Positions 24,127-32,680 of a stretch of DNA of 41,048 nucleotides are shown here, in pieces. The notes under the pieces were generated by a model, which was not told the origin of the DNA, did no database searches, and worked only from the letters and a program-made list of their open reading frames with translations. The position numbers and the translations under genes are program-made. Each line of letters begins with the position of its first letter. Position 1 is the stretch's first letter. Location of the stretch: positions 1 to 41,048 of the forward strand of contig NZ_FRAB01000051.1 of NCBI RefSeq assembly GCF_900142195.1. Direction: 5' to 3'. Source of the stretch: Paraburkholderia terricola (GTDB lineage: Bacteria; Pseudomonadota; Gammaproteobacteria; Burkholderiales; Burkholderiaceae).

Positions 24127-25134
24127 ATGTTCAAACCTCTACGTCACACCGGCACGGCCGCGCTTTGCGTGGCGCTCGTGGCGATCAGTTGCGCCGCCTC
24201 GGCCGCCGGCCTGAAAAACGGCCTGAAGATCGCGTTCGTGCCGAAGCAGATCAACAATCCCTATGAAGTGATCGCCGACGACGGCGGCATGGCCGCGATC
24301 AAGGAGTTCGGCGGCGTGGGCAAGGTGGTGGGCCCGTCGGATGCGGGCGCGTCGTCGCAGGTGCAATACATCAATACGCTCATCACGCAACGGCAGGACG
24401 CGATCGTGATCGCCGCCAACGACGCCAACGCGGTGGTGCCGTATCTGAAGAAAGCGATGTCGCAAGGCATCAAGGTCGTGACCTTCGATTCGGACACCGC
24501 GCCCGAGGGCCGGCAATTGTTCGTCAATCAGGCGAATGCGGAGGGTATCGGCCGCGGGCAGATTCAGCTCGTGTCGAAGCTGATCGGCGGTGAGGGCGAG
24601 TTCGCGGTGCTGTCGGCCACGCCCAACGCAACCAATCAGAACACGTGGATCAAGTGGATGCAGGAGGAGTTGAAGAAGCCCGAGTATTCGAAGATCAAGC
24701 TCGTGAAAATCGCCTACGGCAACGACGACGATCAGAAGTCGTTCGTCGAAACGCAAGGCTTGTTGCAGGCGTATCCGAACCTGAAGGCGATCGTCGCGCC
24801 GACCACGGTCGGCATCGCGGCGGCGGCGCGCTATATCTCGTCGTCGTCGAGCAAGGGCAAGGTGGCGGTGACGGGCCTGGGCACGCCGAACCAGATGCGC
24901 GCGTTCGTCAAGAACGGCACGGTCAAGGCGTTCCAGTTGTGGGACCCGAACCAGCTCGGCTATCTGGCCGGCTATGCGGCGGCGAGCCTCGCTTCCGGCG
25001 CGATCACGGGTAAGGAGGGCGAGTCGTTCGACGCGGGCAAGCTCGGCAAGCGCACGATTGGCCCGCAAGGCGAAATCATTCTCGGACCGCCGACCACGTT
25101 CGATTCGAGCAATATCGACAACTTCAACTTCTGA
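24127..25134 (+). CDS. rhaS: Rhamnose ABC importer periplasmic binding protein
   Basis: A 335-residue type-I sugar-binding protein. A signal peptide (residues 1-27, ending CAASAAG) precedes IAFVPKQINNPYEVIADDGG, the conserved ligand-site start of the CUT2 family. DAIVIAANDANAVVPYLKKA and VVTFDSDT follow. The C-terminal region (LGTPNQMRAFVKNGTVKAFQLWDPNQLGYLAGYAA) is typical of RhaS proteins as I recall them. It delivers L-rhamnose to RhaTPQ. GCAGGAGACACTTC precedes the ATG. Last gene of the transcript, followed by a strong terminator. Confidence 0.88.
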   Translation: MFKPLRHTGTAALCVALVAISCAASAAGLKNGLKIAFVPKQINNPYEVIADDGGMAAIKEFGGVGKVVGPSDAGASSQVQYINTLITQRQDAIVIAANDANAVVPYLKKAMSQGIKVVTFDSDTAPEGRQLFVNQANAEGIGRGQIQLVSKLIGGEGEFAVLSATPNATNQNTWIKWMQEELKKPEYSKIKLVKIAYGNDDDQKSFVETQGLLQAYPNLKAIVAPTTVGIAAAARYISSSSSKGKVAVTGLGTPNQMRAFVKNGTVKAFQLWDPNQLGYLAGYAAASLASGAITGKEGESFDAGKLGKRTIGPQGEIILGPPTTFDSSNIDNFNF

Positions 25135-25190
25135 GCGGCAACGTGCGCCGCGCGCGACGTCATGAGCTGCGCGCGGCACCATGAAACGGG

Positions 25191-25235
25191 CGAGGCGCGT
25201 CGGGCGATGAACCGCCCGCGCGCCTCGTTCTGTTT
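25191..25235. terminator. Bidirectional-type terminator between rhaS and the porin gene
   Basis: A 15-bp stem with a single bulged T: CGAGGCGCG (25191-25199) and CGGGCG (25201-25206) pair with CGCCCG (25213-25218) and CGCGCCTCG (25219-25227), loop ATGAAC, followed by the T-rich TTCTGTTT. It lies between convergent genes and can serve both. Confidence 0.8.
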
Positions 25236-25252
25236 CCAAGCGTCGAACCGCC

Positions 25253-26329
25253 TTAGAAACGGTGCTGAAGACCCGCCGTGACACCCGCTTGCGTATCCGC
25301 CGCGCCGGTCAGATCGCGCGACAGGCTAACCGCGTTGTCATGCTTCGCCATTGCATAGCCGCCCGCCAGATACAGCACGGTGCGCTTCGAGAGCGCGTAC
25401 TGCGCGCGCAGCGAGAACAGCGTCGGATCGGCGTCGCTGCCGTCCTTGATGTTCTGATGATAGACCGCGGCAAACAGCGAGAAGAACGGCGTCACCTCGT
25501 ATTGGCCGCCGAGCCAGTACATGTCGCTGCGCAAGGTCGGCGTGGCGGTGTGGAACGTGCGGCGGTAGTTGCGATATCCGGCCATCGCCTTGACCGGCCC
25601 GAAGTCGTAGCTCAAGCCCGCATGAATGCCTTGAATGTAGTTCGTGGTATCCGCGGGGGTCACGCTGTCGTTCGCGCCGTTCTGCCTGTCGAAGGTGACG
25701 ACGGCGGCGAACGGACCGGTCTCGTAGCCGAGCGCGAAGTCGTATTTGGAACTCGACTTCATGCTGCCCGGCACGTTGCCGAAGCCGTACATCGCGCCGA
25801 ACTTGAAGCCGGAGAACGTGCCGTCGTAACGCACCGCGTTGGACGAGCGCGAGAACAAACCGTCTTTACGCCCACCCGTCGCGGTGGATGAGCTCGCCCA
25901 CGAGTAGTTCGGCGCGTAACCCATCGGGTCGAACTGCAACATGTAGTCGTAGGTGGTCGTGAAATTGCGGCCGAGCGTGATCTGCCCGAAGCGGTTTTTC
26001 AGGCCGATCGTCGCGCGGCGGTCGAAGATCGCGCCGCCGCTGTCGTCGAACTGGCCGTTGGCGATGTTGATGCCGCTCTCCAACTGGAACACCGCCTTCA
26101 GTCCGCCGCCGAGGTCCTCGACACCGCGCAGGCCCCAGCGCGAGGTGTTCTTGCCGCCCGACACGAGGCGCGTCGCGCTGCCGTCCGCACTCGCATGATT
26201 CACATATTCGATGCCCGCATCGACGATCCCATACAAAGTCACGCTGGATTGCGCCTGCGCGCTCGCCGCGAAACCGGCGAGTCCCATGCACGTTGCGCCG
26301 AGGGTTGCTTTCTTCATGCTCCACTTCAT
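25253..26329 (-). CDS. Outer-membrane porin, OmpC/burkholderial family
   Basis: A 358-residue trimeric porin. A signal peptide (MKKATLGATCMGLAGFAASAQA) is followed by QSSVTLYGIVDAGIEYV, the invariant first strand of burkholderial porins. Other marks are GSRWGLRG-like SRWGLRGVEDLGGGLKAVFQLESG, GRNFTTTYD and the terminal phenylalanine (LQHRF). ATG 26329 has AGGAGACTC upstream; the TTG before it is not needed. It lies 57 bp after the ABC ATPase gene on the same strand, so it is likely the last gene of that operon and may supply the outer-membrane route for the same solute. Confidence 0.88.
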   Translation of the reverse strand: MKWSMKKATLGATCMGLAGFAASAQAQSSVTLYGIVDAGIEYVNHASADGSATRLVSGGKNTSRWGLRGVEDLGGGLKAVFQLESGINIANGQFDDSGGAIFDRRATIGLKNRFGQITLGRNFTTTYDYMLQFDPMGYAPNYSWASSSTATGGRKDGLFSRSSNAVRYDGTFSGFKFGAMYGFGNVPGSMKSSSKYDFALGYETGPFAAVVTFDRQNGANDSVTPADTTNYIQGIHAGLSYDFGPVKAMAGYRNYRRTFHTATPTLRSDMYWLGGQYEVTPFFSLFAAVYHQNIKDGSDADPTLFSLRAQYALSKRTVLYLAGGYAMAKHDNAVSLSRDLTGAADTQAGVTAGLQHRF

Positions 26330-26386
26330 CAAGAGTCTCCTGTGGTTGATTTTGTTTGCTTCGGTTGGGGCGCTGCCGCCCGCGTT

Positions 26387-27454
26387 TCAACTGGCTTGCG
26401 CGAAGGCCCAGCAGTCGTTGGCGGGGAATTCGATCCAGTGACGGCCGGCGGCGCGCGGCACCGGGCCGAACGCGCGCAGGCGCAGGGCGCCGCAATGGAA
26501 CAGGTATTCCCAGCGGTCGCCGAGATACATCGAAGTGATGAGTTCGGCTTCGAGCCGGTTCGCGCCCGGACCGTCGGCGACCTGCACGCGTTCGAGGCGA
26601 ATCACGGCCTGGGCGTTCTGCCCGGCGGTGAGCGCTTCGCGGGCTTGGGCCTGCAATTGCCAGCCGTCGCCGGCGAGGGTCACGCGCTCGCCGTCCACCG
26701 AGGCGACGCGCGCGTCGATGCGGTTGTTGCTGCCCATGAACTCCGCCGTGTAAAGCGAGCGGGGCGAGCCGTACAGTTCGGCGGGCGTGCCTTCCTGTTC
26801 GATGCGGCCGTTGCGCAATAGCAGGATGCGGTCGGACATCGCCATCGCCTCGGTCTGGTCGTGCGTGACGCACAACGCGGACAAACCCAGCGATACGATC
26901 AGTTCGCGCAACCAGGCGCGCGCTTCCTCGCGCAGCTTGGCGTCGAGATTCGACAGCGGCTCGTCGAGCAGAATCACCGGCGGGTTGTAGACCAGCGCGC
27001 GGGCGATCGCGACGCGCTGCTGCTGTCCGCCCGAAAGCTGATACGGATAGCGCGCGGCGAGGTGGCCGAGGCCGAGCTGATCGAGCGCGCCCTGCACGCG
27101 CTTTTTCTGCTCGGCGCCCGATACGCGCCGCAGCTTCAATCCGTAGCCGACGTTGTCCGCCACCGTGCGATGCGGCCACAGCGCATACGACTGGAACACG
27201 AGACCGAGCGAGCGCTGCTCGACCGGCAGATCGACCTTCGCCGCGCCGTCGAAGAAAGCCTTGCCGTCCAGCTCGATGCGGCCCGACGACGGTTGTTCGA
27301 GCCCGGCGACCGCGCGCAGCAGCGTGGTCTTGCCGCTGCCCGATGCGCCCAGCAGGCACACCACTTCGCCGGGGTTCAGTTGGAACGACACGCCCTTCAG
27401 GATCGGGTTGTCGCCATAGCTGAGAAAGAGGTTGTCGACCGAGAGCTTATCCAT
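26387..27454 (-). CDS. ABC transporter ATPase, Fe3+/AfuC-FbpC type
   Basis: A 355-residue single ATPase. Walker A is GASGSGKTT (35-43), the signature LSGGQQQR, Walker B VILLDEPLSNLD and the switch His in VTHDQTEA. A C-terminal TOBE-like domain follows (FMGSNNRIDARV to IEFPANDC). It drives the fused permease, with which it overlaps by 8 bp. The family moves ferric ions, hexose phosphates or organic acids and phosphonates; the substrate is not decided by the ATPase. Confidence 0.85.
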   Translation of the reverse strand: MDKLSVDNLFLSYGDNPILKGVSFQLNPGEVVCLLGASGSGKTTLLRAVAGLEQPSSGRIELDGKAFFDGAAKVDLPVEQRSLGLVFQSYALWPHRTVADNVGYGLKLRRVSGAEQKKRVQGALDQLGLGHLAARYPYQLSGGQQQRVAIARALVYNPPVILLDEPLSNLDAKLREEARAWLRELIVSLGLSALCVTHDQTEAMAMSDRILLLRNGRIEQEGTPAELYGSPRSLYTAEFMGSNNRIDARVASVDGERVTLAGDGWQLQAQAREALTAGQNAQAVIRLERVQVADGPGANRLEAELITSMYLGDRWEYLFHCGALRLRAFGPVPRAAGRHWIEFPANDCWAFAQAS

Positions 27455-29216
27455 GCAATTTCACTCCGAAGCGCAGAGCGACGCCGAGTCCGACGCCGAC
27501 CATCGCGATGTTGATGACAGAAAGCGCCGCGACCTGATCGACCGCGCCGGTCGCCCACAGCGACACCAGCAGCGCGCCGATCACTTCCGTTCCCGGCGAG
27601 AGCAGATAGACGGCCGTCGAGTATTCGCGCTCGAAGATCATGAAGATCAGGAGCCACGCCGCGAGCAAACCGAAGCGCACGAGCGGCAGCGTCACGTCGA
27701 GACTCACGCGGGCGCGGGTGCCGCCGACGCTGCGTCCCGCTTCCTCGAGTTCCGGGCCGACTTGCAGCAGCGCGCTTTGAATCAGGCGCATGCCATAGGC
27801 GAGCCACACCACCGTGTAGGCGATCCAGATGCTCCACATGGAGCTCTTCAGTTCCTTCAAGCCCGGCACGAACAGGAAGATCCACAGGAACGCGAGACCG
27901 GCGAGCAGGCCCGGCACCGCGCGCGGCAACAGCACGAGGTAATCGAGCAGGCGCGTGGCCCAGTCGTTGCGGCGATGGCCCGCGAACGCCACCAGCGAAT
28001 AGAAGCCCACCGCGAGCGCGCCGCCGAACACGCCGATGCCGAGCGTGTTCAGGATCGCGCGCACCAGGTTGTCCTGCTCGAACAGGTCGGTGAAGTTGGC
28101 GAGCGTCAGCACTTCGGCGAGCTTCACGCCTTCGCCCCAGTTGGTGACGAACGCGCGCAACGTGATGCCGGAGAGCGGCACGAAGACGGTGAGCATCAGC
28201 CACAGCGCGACGATCGCGAGCGCCACCCAGCGCCATGCGCCGAGCGGCAGCACGGTCTGACGCCCGGCCTTGCCCTTGACCGTGACGAAGCGGTTCGCGC
28301 TCTTGAGCAGCCGGCGTTGCAACAGCACCAGCGGAAACGTGATCGCGACGATGCATACCGCGACCGCGGCCATCAGGTGATAGGACGGCACGCCGAGCTT
28401 GTTGGTGAGCTTGTACAGATACGTGGCCAGCACGAGGTGCCCTTCGGGGTCGCCGAGCACGAGGGGCAGGCCGAACACCTCGAAGCCAAGGAAGAACACC
28501 AGCACGCCGGCGAACAGCAGCGCGGGCAGCGTCATCGGCAGGCTCACGTCGAGCGCGACGCGAAACGGCCGCGCGCCGGCGACGCGCGCCGCTTCCTCGA
28601 CGTCCGAGCCGAGATTGCGCAGCGCCGCCGACGAATACAGGTACACGTGCGGCACATGCGTGAGGCCGACGATGATCGTGATCGCGAGAACGGAGTACAC
28701 GGTCCAGGGCGCTTCGGCGGTGCCGAACAGCGCCTTCCACCAGACCGAGTAGAAGCCGACCGGGCCGGCCGCGACCACGTAGCCGAACGCGAGCACCATC
28801 GGCGAGACGAATACGGGCGTGAGCAGCATCGGTTCGAGCCAGCGGCGGCCGGGCAGGTCGGTGCGCACCATCAGGAACGCGAGAATGCCGCCGAGCGGGA
28901 TCGAGATGAACAGCATCCCGCCCGCGATGATGAAGGAGTTCTTCAACGCGGACCAGAAATCCGGGTCGCTGAAAATGAACTGGAAGCCGGCGAGGCCGAG
29001 CGTGCGGTTGGCGTCGAAGAACGGCGCGTTGAGCACGCTCTGAAACAGGATGAAGCCGAGCGGCAGCGCCACCGCGATGGTGAGCACCGCGACGACGAGC
29101 CAGCGCAGCAGTCCCGCGAACGGCTGCAAGCCGCCTCGCGGCAAGGCGCCGATCGGGCCGCCGTCGGCTGCGAGCGGCGCGCTATCGCGGCGTGCGGGTG
29201 CGCTAGTGGAAAGCAT
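27447..29216 (-). CDS. ABC transporter permease with two fused membrane domains, FbpB type
   Basis: A 589-residue protein with two BPD_transp_1 domains and about twelve helices. Each half has an EAA-type loop: EEAARVAGARPFRVALDVSLPMTLPALL in the first and EEAGRSVGGTRARVSLDVTLPLVRFGLL in the second. This duplicated layout is usual for the Fe3+/AfuB/FbpB class. The product moves the solute from the binding protein at 29317-30405 into the cytoplasm. ATG 29216 has AGGGGGAC upstream. Confidence 0.85.
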   Translation of the reverse strand: MLSTSAPARRDSAPLAADGGPIGALPRGGLQPFAGLLRWLVVAVLTIAVALPLGFILFQSVLNAPFFDANRTLGLAGFQFIFSDPDFWSALKNSFIIAGGMLFISIPLGGILAFLMVRTDLPGRRWLEPMLLTPVFVSPMVLAFGYVVAAGPVGFYSVWWKALFGTAEAPWTVYSVLAITIIVGLTHVPHVYLYSSAALRNLGSDVEEAARVAGARPFRVALDVSLPMTLPALLFAGVLVFFLGFEVFGLPLVLGDPEGHLVLATYLYKLTNKLGVPSYHLMAAVAVCIVAITFPLVLLQRRLLKSANRFVTVKGKAGRQTVLPLGAWRWVALAIVALWLMLTVFVPLSGITLRAFVTNWGEGVKLAEVLTLANFTDLFEQDNLVRAILNTLGIGVFGGALAVGFYSLVAFAGHRRNDWATRLLDYLVLLPRAVPGLLAGLAFLWIFLFVPGLKELKSSMWSIWIAYTVVWLAYGMRLIQSALLQVGPELEEAGRSVGGTRARVSLDVTLPLVRFGLLAAWLLIFMIFEREYSTAVYLLSPGTEVIGALLVSLWATGAVDQVAALSVINIAMVGVGLGVALRFGVKLHG

Positions 29217-29316
29217 GAGTGTCCCCCTGCGGCGAATGAAGCCGCATATCGACAGGTAGTGAGAGAAGGCCCGGCGCCCGCGCTTTTCGCGTGGACGCCG
29301 TCAGGTCAAGCGAGGT

Positions 29317-30405
29317 TTAGCGCTTGATCGACTGTTGCCATTGCTTGAGGAATTCAAGCCGTTTGGACTGGTCGAGATAGACCAGCAGGCCCGCGCCGAT
29401 CGGGATCGGCTTGAGCGAATCGCCGAGCTGTTTCGTCAGACCAGCCATCGACGTTTCGCCTTCCACGTCGGAGCGGATCGAGAACAGGCTCGCCTGATTC
29501 GCGAGCAAGGTCTGGCCGCGTTGCGACAGCAGATAATCGACCCACAGCCTGGCGGCGTTCGGGCTTTTCGCCTTCTTCGAGATCGTCACGAGGCGGCTCA
29601 CCACCAGCGTGTAGTCTTTCGGGTAGACGTAGCCGATCGACGGGTCTTTCTTCGCCTTGGTGAGCGCGTAGGAGCCGAGAATGTTGTAGCCGATCAGGTT
29701 TTCACCCGACGAAATACGCTCCATCATCGCGCCGGTGCTCGATTGCAGCTTCGGGCCGGTGGCGCCCATCGCCTTCACCAGATCCCACGTGACTTGCGGA
29801 TTGACGCGCGCGTCTTGCGTCAGATAGTTGAAGCCGACGCCGGACTTCTCGATGTCGTAGGTCGTGACCTTGCCCTTGAACTGGTTGGGCTTGTTTTGCA
29901 GCAGCTTGATGAGGTCGGCGCGCGTTTGCGGCACGTCGCCGGCCGCGAGCAGCCGCTTGTTGTAGACGATCGCGAGCGGCTCATACGTGGTGCCGTAGGC
30001 CTGCTTCTGGTACTGCGCCCACTGCGGCAACTGCTTCGCCTCGGGAGAGTCGTAGGTCGCCATCAGGCCGTCGTTGACGAGCTTGACCTGCAGGTCCATC
30101 GCGGAGCTCCACAACACGTCGGCGCTCGTGCTGCTGGCCGCGTTTTCGCTGATGAAGCGGTTGTACAGCTCCGTGCTGTTCATGTCGTTGTATTCGACCT
30201 TGATGCCGTACAGGCTTTCGAAGTCCTTGATGAGCGGACGCACGAGCGCGGTGTCCGTGACCGAATAGACGATCAGCTTTCCTTCCTTCTTCGCCGCGTC
30301 GACGGTGCTCTGATAGTCACCGGGATAACCCGCGGGAAACGCCGCCCACACTGAGTTTGCGGCAAAGGCAGCAGCAACTGCGAGGCACTTCAAAGAGATT
30401 TTCAC
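29317..30405 (-). CDS. ABC transporter periplasmic binding protein, AfuA/FbpA type
   Basis: A 362-residue type-II binding protein. It has a signal peptide (LKCLAVAAAFAANSVWAA), then AAKKEGKLIVYSVTDTALVRPLIKDFESLYGIKVEYNDMNSTELYNRF. The YGTTYEPLAIVYNK and YPKDYTLVVSR regions are normal for the class. It lacks an obvious paired-tyrosine iron site of FbpA, so an organic anion or sugar phosphate (as for AfuA) is as likely as iron. Start is GTG 30405 behind GGAGGAAGAC. It is the first gene of the operon and divergent from the two-component regulator genes, a layout used by several solute-induced systems. Confidence 0.82.
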   Translation of the reverse strand: MKISLKCLAVAAAFAANSVWAAFPAGYPGDYQSTVDAAKKEGKLIVYSVTDTALVRPLIKDFESLYGIKVEYNDMNSTELYNRFISENAASSTSADVLWSSAMDLQVKLVNDGLMATYDSPEAKQLPQWAQYQKQAYGTTYEPLAIVYNKRLLAAGDVPQTRADLIKLLQNKPNQFKGKVTTYDIEKSGVGFNYLTQDARVNPQVTWDLVKAMGATGPKLQSSTGAMMERISSGENLIGYNILGSYALTKAKKDPSIGYVYPKDYTLVVSRLVTISKKAKSPNAARLWVDYLLSQRGQTLLANQASLFSIRSDVEGETSMAGLTKQLGDSLKPIPIGAGLLVYLDQSKRLEFLKQWQQSIKR

Positions 30406-30462
30406 GTCTTCCTCCAGAAAACACTGTGTTTGTTTTGTGTGAGCGAATGGTAAGAGACGCGC

Positions 30463-30491
30463 GCTTTCTGAACGCTTTCAGTTTTTGAAAG
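30463..30491. promoter_or_regulatory. Candidate response-regulator binding repeats
   Basis: GCTTTC occurs at 30463-30468 and again at 30474-30479, exactly 11 bp (one helical turn) apart, as in OmpR/PhoB-family sites. The second copy is part of a perfect dyad CTTTCA (30475-30480) / TGAAAG (30486-30491). They lie in the divergent region between the binding-protein gene and the regulator gene. Confidence 0.4.
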
Positions 30492-30544
30492 AAATGAGTG
30501 ACAATGGTCGAATTCGCCTCATGGATTTCCCTGGGATTTTGCTC

Positions 30545-31216
30545 ATGCGTGTGCTGCTCGTCGAAGACAATCCGATCCTTTCCCGCTCGCTTACCGACGC
30601 GCTGACGAGCGCGAAACTCACCGTCGATTGCATGCATGACGGCGAGTCCGCCGACCACGTTCTGCGCACGCAAGACTACGCGTTGGTGATTCTCGATATC
30701 GGCTTGCCGAAGCTCGACGGGCTCGAAGTGCTGCGCCGTCTGCGCGCGCGCCGCAACGCGGTGCCGGTGCTGATCCTCACCGCGCACGGTTCGGTGGAAG
30801 AGCGCGTGCGCGGTCTCGATCTGGGCGCCGACGACTATCTCGCCAAGCCTTTCGCGCTCACCGAACTGGAAGCGCGCGCGCGTGCATTGTTGCGCCGCAG
30901 TCATGGGCAGGAGCCCTTGCATGCGCAATGCGGCACGCTGCTTTACGACAGCGTGGATCGCGGCTTCACGCTCGACGGCGAACCGCTCGCGTTGACGCCG
31001 CGCGAGCGTTCGGTGCTCGAAGTGCTGATCCTGCGCAACGGTCGCGCGATCAACAAGGAGACGTTGTCGGAGAAAATTTTCGGGCTCGACGAATCGGTGA
31101 ATGCGGACGCCATCGAGATTTACGTGCACCGCTTGCGCAAGAAACTCGAACACAGTTCGGTCGGCATCGTGACGCTGCGCGGGCTCGGCTATCTGCTGGA
31201 AGCCAGAAGCCCATGA
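30545..31216 (+). CDS. OmpR-family response regulator (TctD-like)
   Basis: A 223-residue regulator with a receiver domain (MRVLLVEDNPILSRSL; phospho-acceptor Asp51 in VILDIGLPKLDG; Lys101 in YLAKPF) and a C-terminal winged helix (LTPRERSVLEVLILRNGRAINKETLSEKIFG to VTLRGLGYLLEA). It is partnered with the kinase that starts in its stop codon. Start at ATG 30545 fits the family; upstream in-frame ATGs (30521, 30494) are possible and no strong ribosome site decides. It probably activates the divergent ABC/porin operon. Confidence 0.85.
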   Translation: MRVLLVEDNPILSRSLTDALTSAKLTVDCMHDGESADHVLRTQDYALVILDIGLPKLDGLEVLRRLRARRNAVPVLILTAHGSVEERVRGLDLGADDYLAKPFALTELEARARALLRRSHGQEPLHAQCGTLLYDSVDRGFTLDGEPLALTPRERSVLEVLILRNGRAINKETLSEKIFGLDESVNADAIEIYVHRLRKKLEHSSVGIVTLRGLGYLLEARSP

Positions 31217-32667
31217 CGCGGCCGAATCTGCGCGTGCGGGTGGCGCTGTGGCTGCTGTTGCCGCTGCTGTTATTGCTCGCGTTCGACGCATGGCTCACGT
31301 ATCAGCGCGCGATGAACGCGGCGCACGCGGCCTTCGATCGCACGCTGGAATTTTCGTTGCGCTCGATACGCGACGGCATCCGCTTGCGCGACGGCAGGAT
31401 CGAAGTCGATCTGCCGTACCTTGCTCTCGAGATGTTCGAGTCGAACGGCGGCGGCAATATCTACTATCAGATTCGTGAAGAGGGCGGCGCCGTGGTGACG
31501 GGCTATCCCGATCTGCCGGACGCGAAAAAAGCGCCGGCCGAGCCCTACAGCGTGCGGTTCTATGACGGCGTGTTTCGCGGCCGGCCGCTGCGCATCGCGA
31601 TGCTGAGGCTGCCCGTGCACGACGTGCCGAGCGCGCAGACGCGCGTGGTGCTCGTGAGGGTCGGCGAAACGATCGAGCAGCGCCAGGCGTTGGCGCGCGA
31701 GATTCTCACCGGCTCGCTGCAACAGGAATTTCTGCTGGTGGTGCTCGCGCTCGGCATCGTGTGGCTGGGGGTCGCGCGTGGCTTGCGGCCGTTGAACCGC
31801 TTGTCGGCGAAAGTCGCCGCGCGCGCCGAGGACGACCCCACGCCGCTCGATACCGTGGGCCTGCCGAGCGAAGTGGCGCCGCTCGTCGATTCGATCAATC
31901 AGTACATTGGCCGCACGCAGTTGATGCAGTTGTCGCGCCGGCGCTTTTTCAACGACGCCGCGCATCAGTTGAAAACGCCGCTGGCGGTGATTCAGGCGGA
32001 GTCGGAACTGGCGCTGCGCGACAGCGACGGCGTGGGTGCTGGCGTTGGTGTGGGTTCCGCTTCTTGCGGCGAGGACAACCCGAGCGGCAATCGCCGGCAA
32101 GGCGTCCATTTGCGGCGGTTGAATCGCGCGGTGCAGCAGGCGGTGCGCATCGTGCAGCAGTTGCTGTCGCTCTCGCGGCTCGACGCGGACAGCGGCTATA
32201 CGGTCAAGCATGCCGCGGTGCCGCTGCATAAGGTGGCGCGCAGCGTGACGCTCGACTGGTCGCCGGTGGCGCGCTCGCGCGGCATCGATCTCGGCTTCGA
32301 ACAGGACGAGCGCATCGAGGTCATGGGTCAGACCGATCTGCTCGCGGAACTGGTCGGCAATCTGATCGACAACGCGATCCGTTATTCGGGCGACGGCGCG
32401 GTGATCACCGTGCGCGTCGCGAGCGAGAACGGGCAGCCGCTGCTGCAAGTGATCGACAACGGCCCCGGCATTCCGGTTGGTGAACGCGATGCGGTTTTTG
32501 AACGCTTCTATCGCAGCGAGGCGACGCAGACGGTCGAGGGCAGCGGGCTGGGCTTGTCGATCGTGCGGGAAATCGCGCGCGTTCACGGCGCGCTGATCGC
32601 GTTGAGCGATGCGCCCGGTGGCGGGCTGGTGGTGAGCGTGCTGTTTCCGGCATTAGAGCCGGCGTGA
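31213..32667 (+). CDS. Sensor histidine kinase (TctE-like, 2CSK_N sensor)
   Basis: A 484-residue membrane kinase. Helix 1 is at 8-30 and helix 2 at 173-190; between them lies a periplasmic sensor of the 2CSK_N type (LEFSLRSIRDGIRL to RVGETIEQRQAL). A HAMP-like stretch leads to the H box FFNDAAHQLKTPLAVIQAE with His251, and the ATPase domain has N box LIDNAIRYS, G1 DNGPGIP and G2 GSGLGLSIV. Between the two helices of the dimerisation hairpin is an unusual Gly/Val/Ser-rich insert (271-297). Overlaps the regulator gene by ATGA. Confidence 0.85.
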   Translation: MTRPNLRVRVALWLLLPLLLLLAFDAWLTYQRAMNAAHAAFDRTLEFSLRSIRDGIRLRDGRIEVDLPYLALEMFESNGGGNIYYQIREEGGAVVTGYPDLPDAKKAPAEPYSVRFYDGVFRGRPLRIAMLRLPVHDVPSAQTRVVLVRVGETIEQRQALAREILTGSLQQEFLLVVLALGIVWLGVARGLRPLNRLSAKVAARAEDDPTPLDTVGLPSEVAPLVDSINQYIGRTQLMQLSRRRFFNDAAHQLKTPLAVIQAESELALRDSDGVGAGVGVGSASCGEDNPSGNRRQGVHLRRLNRAVQQAVRIVQQLLSLSRLDADSGYTVKHAAVPLHKVARSVTLDWSPVARSRGIDLGFEQDERIEVMGQTDLLAELVGNLIDNAIRYSGDGAVITVRVASENGQPLLQVIDNGPGIPVGERDAVFERFYRSEATQTVEGSGLGLSIVREIARVHGALIALSDAPGGGLVVSVLFPALEPA

Positions 32668-32680
32668 CGTTTCCCGCGCC

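Noticed and set aside
27432..29327. A 631-residue open frame on the plus strand opposite the fused permease
   Set aside because: It is Arg/Gln/His/Glu-rich, has no domain and mirrors the third-position GC bias of the permease gene. Antisense shadow, as are the long frames opposite rhaT (20576-22165), the amidase (3774-5387), rhmD (15862-17148) and rhaS (24139-25284).
30545..32667. Hybrid or one-component reading of the regulator and kinase
   Set aside because: The ATGA overlap at 31213-31216 is a normal translational coupling; the frames differ and both proteins are complete.
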